From Bradyrhizobium sp. ORS 285 (GTDB lineage Bacteria > Pseudomonadota > Alphaproteobacteria > Rhizobiales > Xanthobacteraceae), in NCBI RefSeq assembly GCF_900176205.1, contig NZ_LT859959.1, positions 7,553,001 to 7,617,000 on the forward strand: a DNA stretch of 64,000 nucleotides, in the 5' to 3' direction. Within the stretch, counting starts at the first letter, position 1; the number at the start of each line of letters is the position of its first letter. Below, piece after piece: positions 43,581 to 53,653 of the stretch. The notes under the pieces were generated by a model. It saw nothing but the letters and a program-made list of their open reading frames with translations. It was not told where the DNA came from and ran no database searches. The translations under genes were made by a program, and so were the position numbers.

Positions 43581-46084
43581 TCCGCGGCGTTGCGTTGGGC
43601 GATGTGGTCGGTCGGGAAATCGCAGGTGACCGTGGTGCCCTTTCCGACCACCGAATCCATCCGCACCTTGCCGCCATGCAGCTCGACGAAGGAGCGCACC
43701 AGCGACAGGCCGAGCCCGGCGCCACGATGGCGCGAGCCCTGCGAGCGGCTGACGAACCAGTCGAACATCTGGTCCTTGATATCGGCCGGAATACCGGGGC
43801 CCGAATCCGTGACCGCGAAGGCCACGCTGTGATCGGTGCGGCGGGCCGACACCACGACGGTCGAATCCTGCGGCGAGAAGCCGACGGCATTGGCGAGCAG
43901 ATTGTACAGCACCTGTACGACGCGGCGCTCATCTCCGACGAAGCTGCCGACATCGGCCGCGACATCGACCGTGAGGCGGATGCGATCCGTGGCGAGGCGG
44001 TCCTGCACGCCCTCGGCCGCGGCCTCGATCGCCTTGGCGGCATCGACGGGGCCGAGCTCGAGCTTCATCGCGCCGGCATCGATGGTGGCGAGGTCGAGAA
44101 TGTTGTTGGTCAGCGCCAGCAGCGCGTTGGTCGACTTGGTGACGTAGTCGAGATACTCGGCCTGCTTCGGCGTCAGCGGTCCGGTCGACGGGTCCGACAG
44201 GAAATGCGCGAAGCCGATGATTGTGGTCAGCGGGGCGCGCAGCTCGTAGGAGACGTGGTGGACGAAGTCGATCTTCATCTGGCCTGCGGCTTCGAGCGCC
44301 TCGTTGCTCTCGCGCAGGGCACGCTCGACATTCTCGGTGTCGGTGATGTCCTGGAAGGTCAGCATGGTCGCGCCGTCGGGCAGTGGACGGCTCATGCAGT
44401 CGAGCACGCTGCCGTCCTTGCGCTCGAGCTTGAGGGCCACGTCGAGCCGGTTCTCGATCGAGGTGATGGCTTCGCGAATGGTGCGCCAGGCGACGCCGTC
44501 GTCATAGAGCGAGCGGCACCAGGATTCGACGGTGTCGATGTGCGGATGCTCGCGCAATGAGTCCGGCGACAGCCGCCACATCTTGGCGAAGGCCGGGTTG
44601 AACAGCTCGACGCGGCCGTTCGAGCCGAACACCGCGACGCCCTCAGCGAGGCTGTCGAGGGTTTCGCGCTGAACGCGGATCAGGCCGTCATAGCGACGGG
44701 CGAGCGCAAAGCTCTCGGTGACGTCGTCGAACAGATAGGTGACGCCACCTTCCGGGTTCGGCGTGGTGACGACCGAGAGCGCGCGGCCGTCGGGCAGGAA
44801 CCAGGTGTCCTTGGCCGCCTCGACCGCGCGATAGGCCTCGTGCAGCTTGGCCTTCCAGGCGCGGAAATCCGCCTGCTCCGGGAGCTTGCGCGAGGCGCGC
44901 AGGCGATCGAGCACGGAGGAATCATCCGGCTGGCTGTCGAGGAAGGCGGTGTCGAGATCCCAGAGCCGGCGATAGCTGTCGTTGTAGAAGGCGAGCCGGC
45001 GCTGGCCGTCGAATACGGCGACGCCCGACGACAGCTGGTCGAGCGTGCGGCGATGCGCCTCGTGCATCCGCACCAGCGCATCGGTCAATGCGGCCGCTTC
45101 GCTGGCGTCGATGGCGACACCGGCGCTGCCGCCGCCGAGCGTGAAGGCGCGGACGTCGTGCATGCGGCGTTCGCCGCCGGTCACGATCGGCAGCCGTCCC
45201 TCGAAATGGCCGCCGGCGCCGAGCGCGCGCTGCAGGTCGGTTCGATCAGCGGAATCGAGCAGCTCGAGATTGCGGCTGATCGCGTCGGGGATGTCACGCG
45301 CATCGGCGGCGCGGGCATAGGCGGCGTTGACGTAAGACAGCGCGCCATTGGCCTGCCGGGCCCAGATCGGCCAGGGCAGCGCGGAGGCGAGCGCGCGTAG
45401 CGACTCGGTCTCCTCGCCGAGCGCCTTGAAGCGCAGTTGCGTCTCGGCGAGCTCGCGGCGCAGGCCGGAGAGCTCGCGGATGCGCACGATGGCCTGGCCG
45501 CCTATGGCGCGGCCCATCGCCTCGATGGCGTGGCCATGCGAGGTGGTGAGATTGAGCATGAAGCCTTCGCCGGCCTCGCGCAGTGCCTCCACCGCGTGGT
45601 CGAGCTGCAGCGCCGGCTCCGGCGGCAGCCAGGTGCCGAAGGCGAGGATGCGCTGCGGCTGATCCGATGGCACCAGCATCGAGGTGTCGCCGGAGATCTG
45701 CGGGCGATGACCGCCGGCGGGCCAGGCGATCAGGATCTGCGGCTCGGCAAACAGCAGCGCGCGATAGCGATCAGCCTGCAATTGCAGCTCGGCGACGTCG
45801 GCGCGCAGCCGCGCTTCTTTCCGCGCAGCGGCAAGCCGCGTGCGGACCAGCGCGATGGCTGCGACGACGGAGAAGCCGAGCAGCGCGAGCATCGCCGTGA
45901 CCTCGGCGACATCGGATCGGCTCAGCTCGAACAGCGTAGAAATCGCATCCGCCGGCACGCCATCGCCCGCGAGGACCGGTGTCGCCGGCGCAAGCGCAGT
46001 CGCAGCGAGACCCATCAGGCCTTTGCGCGCGAGTGACGTGCACGACAGCAGCGTCTGACGCATCACCACGATCACGCCCGACAT
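43577..46084 (-). CDS. divL: DivL-like sensor kinase homologue with Tyr in place of catalytic His
   Basis: 835 residues from ATG 46084. One transmembrane helix near residues 62-82 (VTAMLALLGFSVVAAIALV), a coiled segment, PAS-like domains (~225-350, 345-470, 480-590), then a kinase core. In the H-box the usual S-H-E-L-R reads HVSYELRAPLTTI, so the phosphoacceptor His is Tyr at residue 613; its codon is at 44246-44248. The ATPase domain keeps the N-box (NLLANAVGFS), DSGPGIP and GAGLGLSLV. Exactly this change marks Caulobacter DivL, which links DivK to the CckA phosphorelay for cell-cycle control. An upstream TTG at 46153 is a less likely start. The tsaE gene is coupled. Confidence 0.85.
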   Translation of the reverse strand: MSGVIVVMRQTLLSCTSLARKGLMGLAATALAPATPVLAGDGVPADAISTLFELSRSDVAEVTAMLALLGFSVVAAIALVRTRLAAARKEARLRADVAELQLQADRYRALLFAEPQILIAWPAGGHRPQISGDTSMLVPSDQPQRILAFGTWLPPEPALQLDHAVEALREAGEGFMLNLTTSHGHAIEAMGRAIGGQAIVRIRELSGLRRELAETQLRFKALGEETESLRALASALPWPIWARQANGALSYVNAAYARAADARDIPDAISRNLELLDSADRTDLQRALGAGGHFEGRLPIVTGGERRMHDVRAFTLGGGSAGVAIDASEAAALTDALVRMHEAHRRTLDQLSSGVAVFDGQRRLAFYNDSYRRLWDLDTAFLDSQPDDSSVLDRLRASRKLPEQADFRAWKAKLHEAYRAVEAAKDTWFLPDGRALSVVTTPNPEGGVTYLFDDVTESFALARRYDGLIRVQRETLDSLAEGVAVFGSNGRVELFNPAFAKMWRLSPDSLREHPHIDTVESWCRSLYDDGVAWRTIREAITSIENRLDVALKLERKDGSVLDCMSRPLPDGATMLTFQDITDTENVERALRESNEALEAAGQMKIDFVHHVSYELRAPLTTIIGFAHFLSDPSTGPLTPKQAEYLDYVTKSTNALLALTNNILDLATIDAGAMKLELGPVDAAKAIEAAAEGVQDRLATDRIRLTVDVAADVGSFVGDERRVVQVLYNLLANAVGFSPQDSTVVVSARRTDHSVAFAVTDSGPGIPADIKDQMFDWFVSRSQGSRHRGAGLGLSLVRSFVELHGGKVRMDSVVGKGTTVTCDFPTDHIAQRNAAE

Positions 46085-46276
46085 ATTTGCCCCAAACCGC
46101 ACGAAAGTTCCGCGCGGCGCCGATCGGGTCGACCGCGCCGTCTCACGAATCAATCAACAATAACCGCTTCGGGACTCCAGCGGTAAGAGTCCAGACCGTG
46201 AACGGTGGTTGCACGGAATGAAAATGCGTTCATCGATGGGCATAGCCGAGTCGGAACTGTGGCGAAGTCCCGTAGT

Positions 46277-46735
46277 TCAACGGCCTGTCGAGCCGAAGCC
46301 GCCGCTGCCGCGCGCCGTCTTGGACAACGTCGTGACGATGCTGAGCTCGGCGCGTGCGACCGCTGCGATCACCATTTGCGCAATGCGCTCGCCGCGCTTG
46401 ATCAGAAACGGTTCCTGGCCGTGGTTAATCAGCAGCACGCAGACCTCGCCGCGGTAGTCGGCGTCGATCGTGCCCGGCGAATTCAGCACGGTCACGCCGT
46501 GCCGGGCGGCGAGCCCGGAGCGCGGCCGCACCTGCGCCTCGAAGCCGTCGGGCAGCGCGAGCGACAATCCCGTCGGCACCATCGCGTGGCGGCCCGGCGC
46601 GAGCACGACAGGCGCATCGTCCGGCACCGCCGCGAGCAGATCCATGCCGGCCGCATGCGCGGTCTGATAGGCCGGCAGCGGCAGCCCCTCGCCATGCGGC
46701 AGGATCTGAATGTCGACGGCGATGGCCTGTGTCAC
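46277..46735 (-). CDS. dut: Deoxyuridine triphosphatase
   Basis: 152 residues, the trimeric dUTPase that hydrolyses dUTP to dUMP. All motifs are visible: [12 protein letters not shown] (I), [12 protein letters not shown] (II), [21 protein letters not shown] (III), [11 protein letters not shown] (IV) and the C-terminal [10 protein letters not shown] (V). The start is GTG 46735, which overlaps the coaBC stop (GTGA) and has AGGA 8 bases upstream. coaBC-dut is a common bacterial order. Confidence 0.96.
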   Translation of the reverse strand: MTQAIAVDIQILPHGEGLPLPAYQTAHAAGMDLLAAVPDDAPVVLAPGRHAMVPTGLSLALPDGFEAQVRPRSGLAARHGVTVLNSPGTIDADYRGEVCVLLINHGQEPFLIKRGERIAQMVIAAVARAELSIVTTLSKTARGSGGFGSTGR

Positions 46736-48159
46736 GCTGATGGTCCTATCGTTCGGGCGATCTCGGCGACGAGGGCGGTGGCAACCTCGTCCTTGGTCAT
46801 GATCGGCCACGACGCGACATGGACGCCGTCGGCATCCCTCGTCAAGAGATGCACGGTGTTGCGGTCGCCGCCCATCACGCCGGTCGCGGGCGAGACGTCG
46901 TTGGCGACGATCCAATCGCAGCCCTTGCGCGCGAATTTGGCTTTCGCGTTGTCGATCAGATGTTCCGTCTCGGCCGCGAAGCCGATCACGAGGCCGGGCC
47001 GCTTGTCCTTCAGCTTGGAGATGGTCGCGAGGATGTCGGGGTTCTCGACCAATTGCAGCGGCGGGATCGCCTTGTCCGTCTTCTTCAGCTTCTGGCCGCC
47101 TTCACTGGCGACGCGCCAGTCCGCCACGGCGGCGGCAAAGATCGCGACGTCGGCCGGCAGTTCGGCTTCGACCGCGTCGAGCATCTGCCGCGCGGACTCG
47201 ACATGCGTGACCTTGACGCCCTTGGGATTGACCAGCTCGACGGGTCCGGCGATCAGGCGCACGTCGGCGCCGGCGGCTTGCGCCGCGGCGGCAATGGCAA
47301 AGCCCTGTTTGCCGGAGGAGCGGTTGGCAATGTAGCGGACGGGGTCGATCGGCTCATGCGTCGGTCCGGCGGTGATCAGCACGCGGCGGCCGGCGAGCGG
47401 CCGCGGCACCGGCGGCTTCAGCATCGCGACCACGGCCTCCGCAATCTCGGTCGGCTCGGCCATGCGGCCGACGCCCGCCTCGCCCTTCTCGGCCATCTCG
47501 CCGGCGTTCGGCCCGATCATGTGGATGCCGTCGCGCTGCAGGGTCGCGGCGTTGCGGCGGGTTGCGGGATTGCTCCACATCATCGGGTTCATTGCAGGTG
47601 CCAGCAGGATCGGTCGGCTCGCGGCGAGCAGGATGGCGCTGGCGAGGTCGTCGGCGGCGCCTTGCGCCATCTTGGACATCAGGTCGGCGGTCGCCGGCGC
47701 GACCACGATCAGATCGCAATCGCGTGCCAGCCGGATGTGGCCGACGTCGAACTCGCTGCGGGGATCGAACAGGTCGGTGAAGACGCGGTCACCCGACAGC
47801 GCAGAGGCAGCGAGCTCGGTGACGAACTGCGTCGCCGCCTTGGTCATGACGCAGCGGACCTGGATGTGGCGCTCTTTCAGCCGCCGGATCAGGTCGAGCG
47901 ATTTATAGGCCGCGATGCCGCCGCCGATGATCAGGGTGACGCGCGCCTCGCGCGCGGCGCCGGGCTGCGGGACGAGCGGCTCGGGCAGGGGAGCGGGAGC
48001 AGGGGGCGCCGATGGCGGCTCGGACGGATCGACCGGCTCGATCAGCGCGCGCAGAATGACACGGACTTCCTCCTCGACGGACCGGCCGTTCTGCGCGGAG
48101 CGCAGGCGGAGATAGGTTTTCAGCGAGTCGTCGAGCTTGCGGATGGTCAGGCTAGCCAT
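46732..48159 (-). CDS. coaBC: CoaBC with an N-terminal FitA-like ribbon-helix-helix domain
   Basis: 475 residues. CoaBC makes 4'-phosphopantothenoylcysteine and decarboxylates it in coenzyme A synthesis. The CoaC half begins near residue 70 ([21 protein letters not shown]) and has the motif [17 protein letters not shown]. The CoaB half has [20 protein letters not shown] and SSGKQGFA. Residues 1-~45 ([20 protein letters not shown], then [20 protein letters not shown]) form a ribbon-helix-helix DNA-binding domain like FitA/VapB antitoxins, joined by a Pro-rich linker. GGGAGG precedes ATG 48159, so the fusion is not a start artefact. dut is coupled. Autoregulation is possible. Confidence 0.92.
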   Translation of the reverse strand: MASLTIRKLDDSLKTYLRLRSAQNGRSVEEEVRVILRALIEPVDPSEPPSAPPAPAPLPEPLVPQPGAAREARVTLIIGGGIAAYKSLDLIRRLKERHIQVRCVMTKAATQFVTELAASALSGDRVFTDLFDPRSEFDVGHIRLARDCDLIVVAPATADLMSKMAQGAADDLASAILLAASRPILLAPAMNPMMWSNPATRRNAATLQRDGIHMIGPNAGEMAEKGEAGVGRMAEPTEIAEAVVAMLKPPVPRPLAGRRVLITAGPTHEPIDPVRYIANRSSGKQGFAIAAAAQAAGADVRLIAGPVELVNPKGVKVTHVESARQMLDAVEAELPADVAIFAAAVADWRVASEGGQKLKKTDKAIPPLQLVENPDILATISKLKDKRPGLVIGFAAETEHLIDNAKAKFARKGCDWIVANDVSPATGVMGGDRNTVHLLTRDADGVHVASWPIMTKDEVATALVAEIARTIGPSA

Positions 48160-48200
48160 GACCGCCTCCCAGCATTGTCCCTGTGAAAGCAATGCTAGCA
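48150..48200 (-). promoter_or_regulatory. Two CTAG-centred palindromes flanking the coaBC start
   Basis: GGCTAGCC (48150-48157) overlaps the coaBC start codon region, and TGCTAGCA (48193-48200) lies 36 bases upstream, on either side of the ribosome-binding site. FitA-type RHH proteins bind TGCTATCA-like half sites spaced by roughly this distance, so these could be an operator for the RHH domain fused to CoaBC. Speculative. Confidence 0.3.
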
Positions 48201-48254
48201 GAAAATGAATGCAGTGCAATCATTGGCAAAGCCTGCCGCCGGCCCCGGGGCGCG

Positions 48255-48397
48255 TTCCTTACCTCGCCCCGCTTGCGGGGAGAGGTCGGATCGCATCGCC
48301 AGATGCGATCCGGGTGAGGGGGACTTTCCGCACGGTCGGTGGGTGGGGCGGCCCCTCACCCCAACCCTCTCGCCGTGAAGGACGGGGAGAGGGAGCT
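48255..48397. repeat. Dispersed repeats between coaBC and ubiB
   Basis: Two parts. 48258-48328: CTCGCCCCGCTTGCGGGGAG plus the hairpin CGGATCGCAT-cgccag-ATGCGATCCG. 48352-48397: CCCCTCACCCCAACCCTCTC, then a hairpin CGCCGTgaaggaCGGGG, the motif seen at 40370. No gene. Confidence 0.7.
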
Positions 48398-48430
48398 GAC
48401 CGGCGGGGAGAGAGCCCGGCTCTCAAATGA

Positions 48431-50005
48431 TCACAGCCGCAGCACCGCGAACAGGATGCCGATGAACGTCAGCGCGATGACCCACAGGGCGATGGCGCGC
48501 CAGCGGCTCTTTTTGCCTTCGGTGCGGCCCATGGCGGCGATGGTTTCCGGCGACAGGCGCAGGCCGTCGCGGGTCATGGTCTCCAGGTTCTCCAGCACGG
48601 CGGCGGCGCGGGCGGCGAGCACGGGCAGGGTGGCCGTCAGGCGGGCCAGCTCGCCGATGCCGGTGACGGCGCCCTCGATGCGGCCAAGCGGGCCGAGATT
48701 GCGCTCGATCCATTCGCGCACCACGGGGTCGGCGACCTTCCAGATGTCGAGCTTGGGATCGAAGCCGCGCGCGACGCCCTCGACCACCACCATGGTCTTC
48801 TGCAGCAGGATCAACTCCGGCCGTGTCCGCATGTCGAACAGGCCAGTGACCTCGAGCAGCAAGGTCAACAGCTTGGCCATCGAGATCTCTTCGGCCGTGC
48901 GGTTGTGGATCGGCTCGCCGATGGCGCGGATGGCCTGCGCGAAATTCTCCACCGAATGATGCGGCGGCACGTAGCCGGCCTCGAAATGCACCTCGGCAAC
49001 GCGGCGATAGTCGCGGGTGATGAAGCCGAGCAGGATCTCGGCGAGGAAGCGCCGCTCCTTCATGCCGAGCCGGCCCATGATGCCGAAATCGACCGCGACC
49101 AGACGTCCCTGCTTGTCGAGGAACAGGTTGCCCGGATGCATGTCGGCGTGGAAGAAGCCGTCGCGCAGCGCGTGGCGCAGAAAGCTCTGGATCACCTTGC
49201 GGCCGACATCCGGCAGATCGACATTGGCCTGCGCGAGGCGGACGTGGTCGTTCAGCGCGATGCCGTCGATCCACTCCATGGTGAGCACGGTGTTGGCGGT
49301 GCGGTCCCAATCGACGGTGGGGACGCGGAAGTCGGGATCGTCCTTGATGTTCTCGGCCATCTCGGACAGCGCGGCGGCCTCGAGCCGCAGATCCATCTCC
49401 ATCGCGACCGAGCGCGACATCGTGTTGATGACCTCGACGAGGCGCAGGCGGCGTGCCTCGGACGAATGCGCTTCCGCCTTCTCGGCGACGAAGAAGAAGT
49501 CGGAGAGATCGCGCCGGAAGCGCGCCGAGACGTTTGGCCTGAGCACCTTCACCGCCACGGCGTGACGGACGCCATCGCGCTCGACCTCGCCGCGATGCAC
49601 CTGCGCGATCGAGGCGGCCGCGACCGGCGGCCCGAGCGAGGTGTACAACTGGCTGATCGGCCGTTCGAGCGCGGTGGCGATGACCGCTTCGGCCTCGGCC
49701 TGCGGGAACGGAGGCAGCCGGTCCTGCAAGGATTCGAGATCGCGCGCCATCACGACGCCGACCACATCCGGCCGCGTCGCCAGGAACTGGCCGAGCTTGA
49801 GATAGGCCGGGCCCATTCGCTCGAGGGCCCGCGACAATCTCGGCCCGGATTTGGCGCCGGGGCGCTCGACCAGGCGCGCGAGCTTCAACGCGATCTGACC
49901 CGGCGGCGGCGCCAGGCTCGGATCCACGGCCCCGAACACGCCTTCGCGCGCGAACACCAGGGCGGCCCGGGCGAGCCGCGTAATATGAGTGAGTGCAGAG
50001 ATCAC
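48431..50005 (-). CDS. ubiB: UbiB/ABC1 family atypical kinase (ubiquinone biosynthesis)
   Basis: 524 residues. The UbiB signature KxGQ is in [16 protein letters not shown]. An Ala-rich nucleotide loop is [14 protein letters not shown], followed by [12 protein letters not shown] with the ATP Lys and [13 protein letters not shown] with the catalytic Asp and Asn; VDFGIMGRL is the DFG-like metal loop. The C-terminus has a hydrophobic helix ([20 protein letters not shown]). UbiB is an ATPase needed for coenzyme Q synthesis at the membrane. GTG 50005 overlaps the ubiE stop (GTGA). Confidence 0.95.
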   Translation of the reverse strand: MISALTHITRLARAALVFAREGVFGAVDPSLAPPPGQIALKLARLVERPGAKSGPRLSRALERMGPAYLKLGQFLATRPDVVGVVMARDLESLQDRLPPFPQAEAEAVIATALERPISQLYTSLGPPVAAASIAQVHRGEVERDGVRHAVAVKVLRPNVSARFRRDLSDFFFVAEKAEAHSSEARRLRLVEVINTMSRSVAMEMDLRLEAAALSEMAENIKDDPDFRVPTVDWDRTANTVLTMEWIDGIALNDHVRLAQANVDLPDVGRKVIQSFLRHALRDGFFHADMHPGNLFLDKQGRLVAVDFGIMGRLGMKERRFLAEILLGFITRDYRRVAEVHFEAGYVPPHHSVENFAQAIRAIGEPIHNRTAEEISMAKLLTLLLEVTGLFDMRTRPELILLQKTMVVVEGVARGFDPKLDIWKVADPVVREWIERNLGPLGRIEGAVTGIGELARLTATLPVLAARAAAVLENLETMTRDGLRLSPETIAAMGRTEGKKSRWRAIALWVIALTFIGILFAVLRL

Positions 50006-50763
50006 AAACGCCAGCCGGAATGGAGCGCGACGATGCCGCCGGAGAGGGTCTGCCAGGACACACGCGAGAAACCGGCCGCCGAGATCATCTCGGCGAAGGC
50101 GTTGGGGCGCGGAAACTGGCGGATCGATTCGACGAGGTAGCGATAGGACTCGGCATCGCCGGTGACGGCGCGGCCGAGCTGCGGGATGACGTTGAACGAG
50201 AACAGGTCGTAGAGTTTGTCGAGCCCGGGTACCTCGACAGTCGAGAATTCCAGGCACAGGAAGCGGCCGCCGTGCTTGAGCACGCGATAGGCCTCCGCCA
50301 GCGCCAGCTCGATCTGCGGCACGTTGCGGATGCCGAAGGCGATGGTGTAGGCGTCGAAGGAGCGATCGGGGAAGGCGAGCTTCTCGGCATTGCCTTCGAC
50401 GAAGGAGACCTTGTCGTCGAGATATTGCTTCACCGCGCGCTGGCGGCCGACTTCCAGCATGTCACTGTTGATGTCGCACACGGTGGCGTGGAATCCAGCG
50501 CCGGCCTTTCGAGCGGCGCGGAACGAGATGTCGCCGGTGCCGCCAGCGACGTCGAGCAGCGCAAAAGGCGCATCGCTCTTCGGCGGGTTCAGCGTGTTGA
50601 TCATGATGTCCTTCCAGACGCGGTGCAGCCCGCCGGACATCAGGTCGTTCATCAGGTCATAGCGGGAGGCCACGCTGTGAAACACGTCGTTCACCAGCGT
50701 CTGCTTCTCGCCCAGAGGCACGTCCCTGAAGCCGAAATGAGTGGTCTGGTCCGTCTGATCCAT
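50002..50763 (-). CDS. ubiE: Demethylmenaquinone/2-methoxy-6-polyprenylbenzoquinol methyltransferase UbiE
   Basis: 253 residues, normal for UbiE, the SAM-dependent C-methyltransferase of ubiquinone synthesis. Motifs: [21 protein letters not shown] at the start, [16 protein letters not shown] (SAM site), [19 protein letters not shown] and [14 protein letters not shown] at the end. The longer frame upstream overlaps divergent mutM and is rejected. Coupled to ubiB and divergent from mutM: the usual mutM-ubiE-ubiB layout. Confidence 0.96.
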   Translation of the reverse strand: MDQTDQTTHFGFRDVPLGEKQTLVNDVFHSVASRYDLMNDLMSGGLHRVWKDIMINTLNPPKSDAPFALLDVAGGTGDISFRAARKAGAGFHATVCDINSDMLEVGRQRAVKQYLDDKVSFVEGNAEKLAFPDRSFDAYTIAFGIRNVPQIELALAEAYRVLKHGGRFLCLEFSTVEVPGLDKLYDLFSFNVIPQLGRAVTGDAESYRYLVESIRQFPRPNAFAEMISAAGFSRVSWQTLSGGIVALHSGWRL

Positions 50764-50868
50764 CACCCTTACTCCGATACGGCACCATAGCGCCGGTGCG
50801 GCCAAGGCGCTATCACGTCGGCCGGACAAGGTGAATGGTCGTGGACGCAAAAGGTGAAATGAACAGAC

Positions 50869-51750
50869 ATGCCTGAGCTGCCCGAAGTCGAGACCGTCCG
50901 GCGCGGGCTGCAGCCGGTCATGGAAGGGGCCAAGATCGTCACCGCCGAGGCCCGGCGCGGGGACCTGCGGTTTCCGTTTCAGCCCGATTTTGTGAAGCGC
51001 TTGCAGGGCCAGACCGTCAAGGGGCTCGGCCGGCGCGCCAAATATCTGTTGGCCGATCTCGGCTCCGGCGACGTGCTGCTGATGCATTTGGGCATGTCCG
51101 GCTCGTTCCGGGTGGTGAAGCCGGAGCATGAGGAGACGCCGGGCGAGTTTCACTATCCGCGCGGCAAGGACAGCGTGCACGACCATGTCGTGTTTCACAT
51201 GTCCTCCGGCGCCGACATCGTCTTCAACGATCCGCGCCGCTTCGGCTTCATGAAGATCATCGGCCGCGGCGAGATCGAGAGCGAGCCGCATCTCAAGGAT
51301 CTCGGGCCGGAGCCGCTCGGCAACGAATTCGACGCCGCGATGCTGGCGCGCGCCTGCGCGGGCAAGAAGACCAGCCTGAAGGCGGCGCTGCTCGACCAGC
51401 GCGTCGTCGCAGGGCTCGGCAATATCTATGTCTGCGAAGCGCTGTTCCGTTCGCATCTGTCGCCGCGCCGTCTGGCCGCGACACTGGCGACCAAGAAGGG
51501 CGAGCCGACCGATCACGCCAAGCGGCTGGTCGAGGCGATCCACGCCGTGCTCAACGAAGCGATCCGCGCCGGCGGCTCGTCGCTGCGCGACCATCGCCAG
51601 ACCACCGGCGAGCTCGGCTATTTCCAGCATTCGTTCCAGGTCTACGACCGCGAGGGCGAGCCGTGCCGAACCGACGGCTGCGAGGGCGTGGTGAAGCGGT
51701 TCGTGCAGAATGGACGTTCGACGTTCTGGTGCCCGAAGTGTCAGCGCTGA
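50869..51750 (+). CDS. mutM: Formamidopyrimidine-DNA glycosylase
   Basis: 293 residues. It excises 8-oxoguanine and formamidopyrimidines. The catalytic N-terminus is [14 protein letters not shown] (Pro2 and Glu3), with [13 protein letters not shown], the helix-two-turn-helix [22 protein letters not shown], and a C-terminal zinc finger of the CxxxxC … CxxC kind, CRTDGC and CPKCQ. All catalytic and DNA-binding residues needed can be assigned. Divergent from ubiE. Confidence 0.97.
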   Translation: MPELPEVETVRRGLQPVMEGAKIVTAEARRGDLRFPFQPDFVKRLQGQTVKGLGRRAKYLLADLGSGDVLLMHLGMSGSFRVVKPEHEETPGEFHYPRGKDSVHDHVVFHMSSGADIVFNDPRRFGFMKIIGRGEIESEPHLKDLGPEPLGNEFDAAMLARACAGKKTSLKAALLDQRVVAGLGNIYVCEALFRSHLSPRRLAATLATKKGEPTDHAKRLVEAIHAVLNEAIRAGGSSLRDHRQTTGELGYFQHSFQVYDREGEPCRTDGCEGVVKRFVQNGRSTFWCPKCQR

Positions 51751-51821
51751 GGTGACGGCTGGAACGCGCGCCGGGCCTGCGGTCTGCTTGTAGGGGTCGG
51801 TTGCGGGCGTATACTCCTGAC

Positions 51822-52310
51822 ATGGCTGTCAGCTCGCCCGACCTGAAGGCATTCCTGCTCGCCACGCCGTTTTTCGGCGGCCTGTCGGACGCGAGCCTGG
51901 AGCGGCTCGTGTCCATGCTCGTCGAGCGTCGCTTCGAGGCCGGCGCCAGCATCGTCGCCGAGGACGAGCCGGGACGTTCGATGTTCGTGGTCCACAGCGG
52001 CACGCTGGAGGTCAGCGAGCGCCTACCGACGGGCGGGGCGATCCACATGTCGAATCTCGAGCCCGGCGATTTCTTCGGCGAGATGACGATGCTTGAGATG
52101 CAGAACAGGTCGGCGACGGTGGTCGCGCAGACTTCAACGGTCTTGTACGAGCTGACGGCGCGCGAGCTCTACGGGTTCTACAAGGCCGACATCCAGGCCT
52201 ATGTGCTGGTGATGCAGAACATCAATCGCGAGCTGTGCCGCCGCCTGCGTCGCGCCGACGCGCGCATCAAGACGCTGGAGATGCGGGAGGGTGGAGCGCG
52301 GCCGGAGTAG
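51822..52310 (+). CDS. Cyclic nucleotide-binding (Crp fold) domain protein without HTH
   Basis: 162 residues: one cNMP-binding beta roll ([19 protein letters not shown], then [24 protein letters not shown] and [26 protein letters not shown]), where the phosphate-binding cassette [16 protein letters not shown] keeps G-E and R. The rest is a helix ending [14 protein letters not shown]; there is no DNA-binding domain. It may regulate a partner protein in response to cAMP or cGMP. ATG 51822 is chosen over the 7-residue longer start. Confidence 0.85.
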   Translation: MAVSSPDLKAFLLATPFFGGLSDASLERLVSMLVERRFEAGASIVAEDEPGRSMFVVHSGTLEVSERLPTGGAIHMSNLEPGDFFGEMTMLEMQNRSATVVAQTSTVLYELTARELYGFYKADIQAYVLVMQNINRELCRRLRRADARIKTLEMREGGARPE

Positions 52311-52395
52311 ATGGCCAAGGTGGTCAAGGCATCACATCGTTCTGAGATGCACTGCTCCGAGCGCGACGCGCGGAGTTGCTAATCCGTTGCTCGTC

Positions 52396-52482
52396 ATGCC
52401 CGGGCTTGTCCCGGGCATCCACGTGGTTCTCAGTATGACGCGCGACGTGGATGGCCGGGACAAGCCCGGCCATGACGATGCG
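52396..52482. repeat. Dispersed repeat GTCATGCCCGGGC…, copy 3
   Basis: An almost perfect long inverted repeat: GTCATGCCCGGGCTTGTCCC-GGGCATCCACGTGG against CGTGGATGGCCGGGACAAGC-CCGGCCATGAC, loop around TTCTCAGTATGACGCG. It lies between two convergent genes and may act as transcription end. It is the cleanest copy of the family at 7245, 41457 and 57254. Confidence 0.8.
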
Positions 52483-52549
52483 CAGACAGAGCGGCTCAAA
52501 AATCCGATCGTCAGATCCGATGCGCCTGACTGAGCGGGACGCCGGCTCG

Positions 52550-53296
52550 TTAGAGGCAGGCGTCCCAGAACAGATTTGCTTCGCTCGACGGCGTTGCTGG
52601 TGCGCTGAGATTCGTTGTGCGCGATTCTGCAAAAGCGGCCCGCGCCGACCGGCCGCAGCCGTCCTCGCTGAGCTGCGCCTCGACCCATTGCCATAGCAGC
52701 CGCATTTCATGGGCCGACTTCCCTGCGGAATGGAATTCGGTCACGCCCAATCCGGCAGCCAGCGCGTCCTGGTGATCGATGCGCAGCGTGATCAACGGCC
52801 TGGCGACGACGTCGGCGAGATCACGGTCGGCCTGCGCCAACGCGCTAGCCGCCTCGGCGCCACGTTGCCCGCGATGCGGCGCCTGGTTGAGCACGAAAGC
52901 AAACCGCCCGCCGCTACTCCTGATGATTTTCACCGTCGGCTGTGACGCCACGATGTCTGCGACGCAAGGGCGCGCCGGCACCAGGCAAAGGTCGGCATGC
53001 TCGATCGCGGCACGCGTCAGCGCGTTGATGCCGCTCGAGGTATCGATGACAGCGAGCGTGACGCCGCCGCGCGCCAACGCATCGATGCGGCGGCCGAGAT
53101 CCAGGGGCTGATGAACCGGTTCGACGAAGGGTTCGGCGAGTCCGCGACGGCTCTGCCAGTAGGACAAAGTGCCCTGCGGATCAGTCTCGAGTACGCGTAC
53201 GCTCTCTCCGGCCTGCTGAGCGGCGACGGCAAGACCCATCGCCAGCGTGCTCTTGCCGCTGCCGCCCTTCTGAGTGGCCAAGACGATCGTGCGCAT
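52550..53296 (-). CDS. ParA-like ATPase 1 (orphan)
   Basis: 248 residues. Deviant Walker A, TIVLATQKGGSGKSTLAMGL, with signature Lys10 and Lys15; then VLETDPQGTLSYWQSRRG (switch I-like), VIDTSSGIN as Walker B, and FVLNQAPHRG. It belongs to the MinD/ParA class, but no ParB gene or parS-like repeat is next to it. About 360 bases upstream lies a paralogue with the same motifs, and the two differ mainly at their C-termini: this one ends in a low-complexity tail ESRTTNLSAPATPSSEANLF. They may position a protein cargo such as chemoreceptors or other machinery, but nothing in the sequence says which. Confidence 0.88.
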   Translation of the reverse strand: MRTIVLATQKGGSGKSTLAMGLAVAAQQAGESVRVLETDPQGTLSYWQSRRGLAEPFVEPVHQPLDLGRRIDALARGGVTLAVIDTSSGINALTRAAIEHADLCLVPARPCVADIVASQPTVKIIRSSGGRFAFVLNQAPHRGQRGAEAASALAQADRDLADVVARPLITLRIDHQDALAAGLGVTEFHSAGKSAHEMRLLWQWVEAQLSEDGCGRSARAAFAESRTTNLSAPATPSSEANLFWDACL

Positions 53297-53573
53297 CCTG
53301 CATTCCCTTGCGCGTCCGCAAAAGCCGTCTGCAGACCACCGCAACGGAAGCACCGTTCGAACGGTTGGCAGCCCTTGGTGCCGAGCGCTCACTTTGAGCG
53401 GATCGACCCGAATGCGTGTCTCGAATCGCAAGCTTTTACGTCCCGGCCGAACTATGACACTCGTGTGACGGTTGTAAATGTCGGATGACGGGCGTAGCGC
53501 GCAAAGTTGGTAGTTGTGTCGACGGGGCTGTATCGATCCGCGGCGCTTGTCGACGCGGAGGTGAAATGCAAAC

Positions 53574-53596
53574 GGCCGCTCGTTGTGCGAGCGGCC
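53574..53596 (-). terminator. Hairpin after ParA-like gene 2
   Basis: GGCCGCTCG-ttgtg-CGAGCGGCC is a perfect 9-pair stem 58 bases downstream of ParA 2's stop. Read on the minus strand it is followed by GTTTGCATTTC, a poor T-run. It probably separates the transcripts of the two ParA genes. Confidence 0.55.
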
Positions 53597-53653
53597 GGCT
53601 TCGACAGCAAATGATTCGCGTGAGCTCGAGTCAGGCGGAGCCTGGCAGCGGGA

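Noticed and set aside
48423-50063. Frame of 546 residues overlapping ubiB on the same strand
   Set aside because: Arg/Gly-rich shadow of ubiB in another frame.
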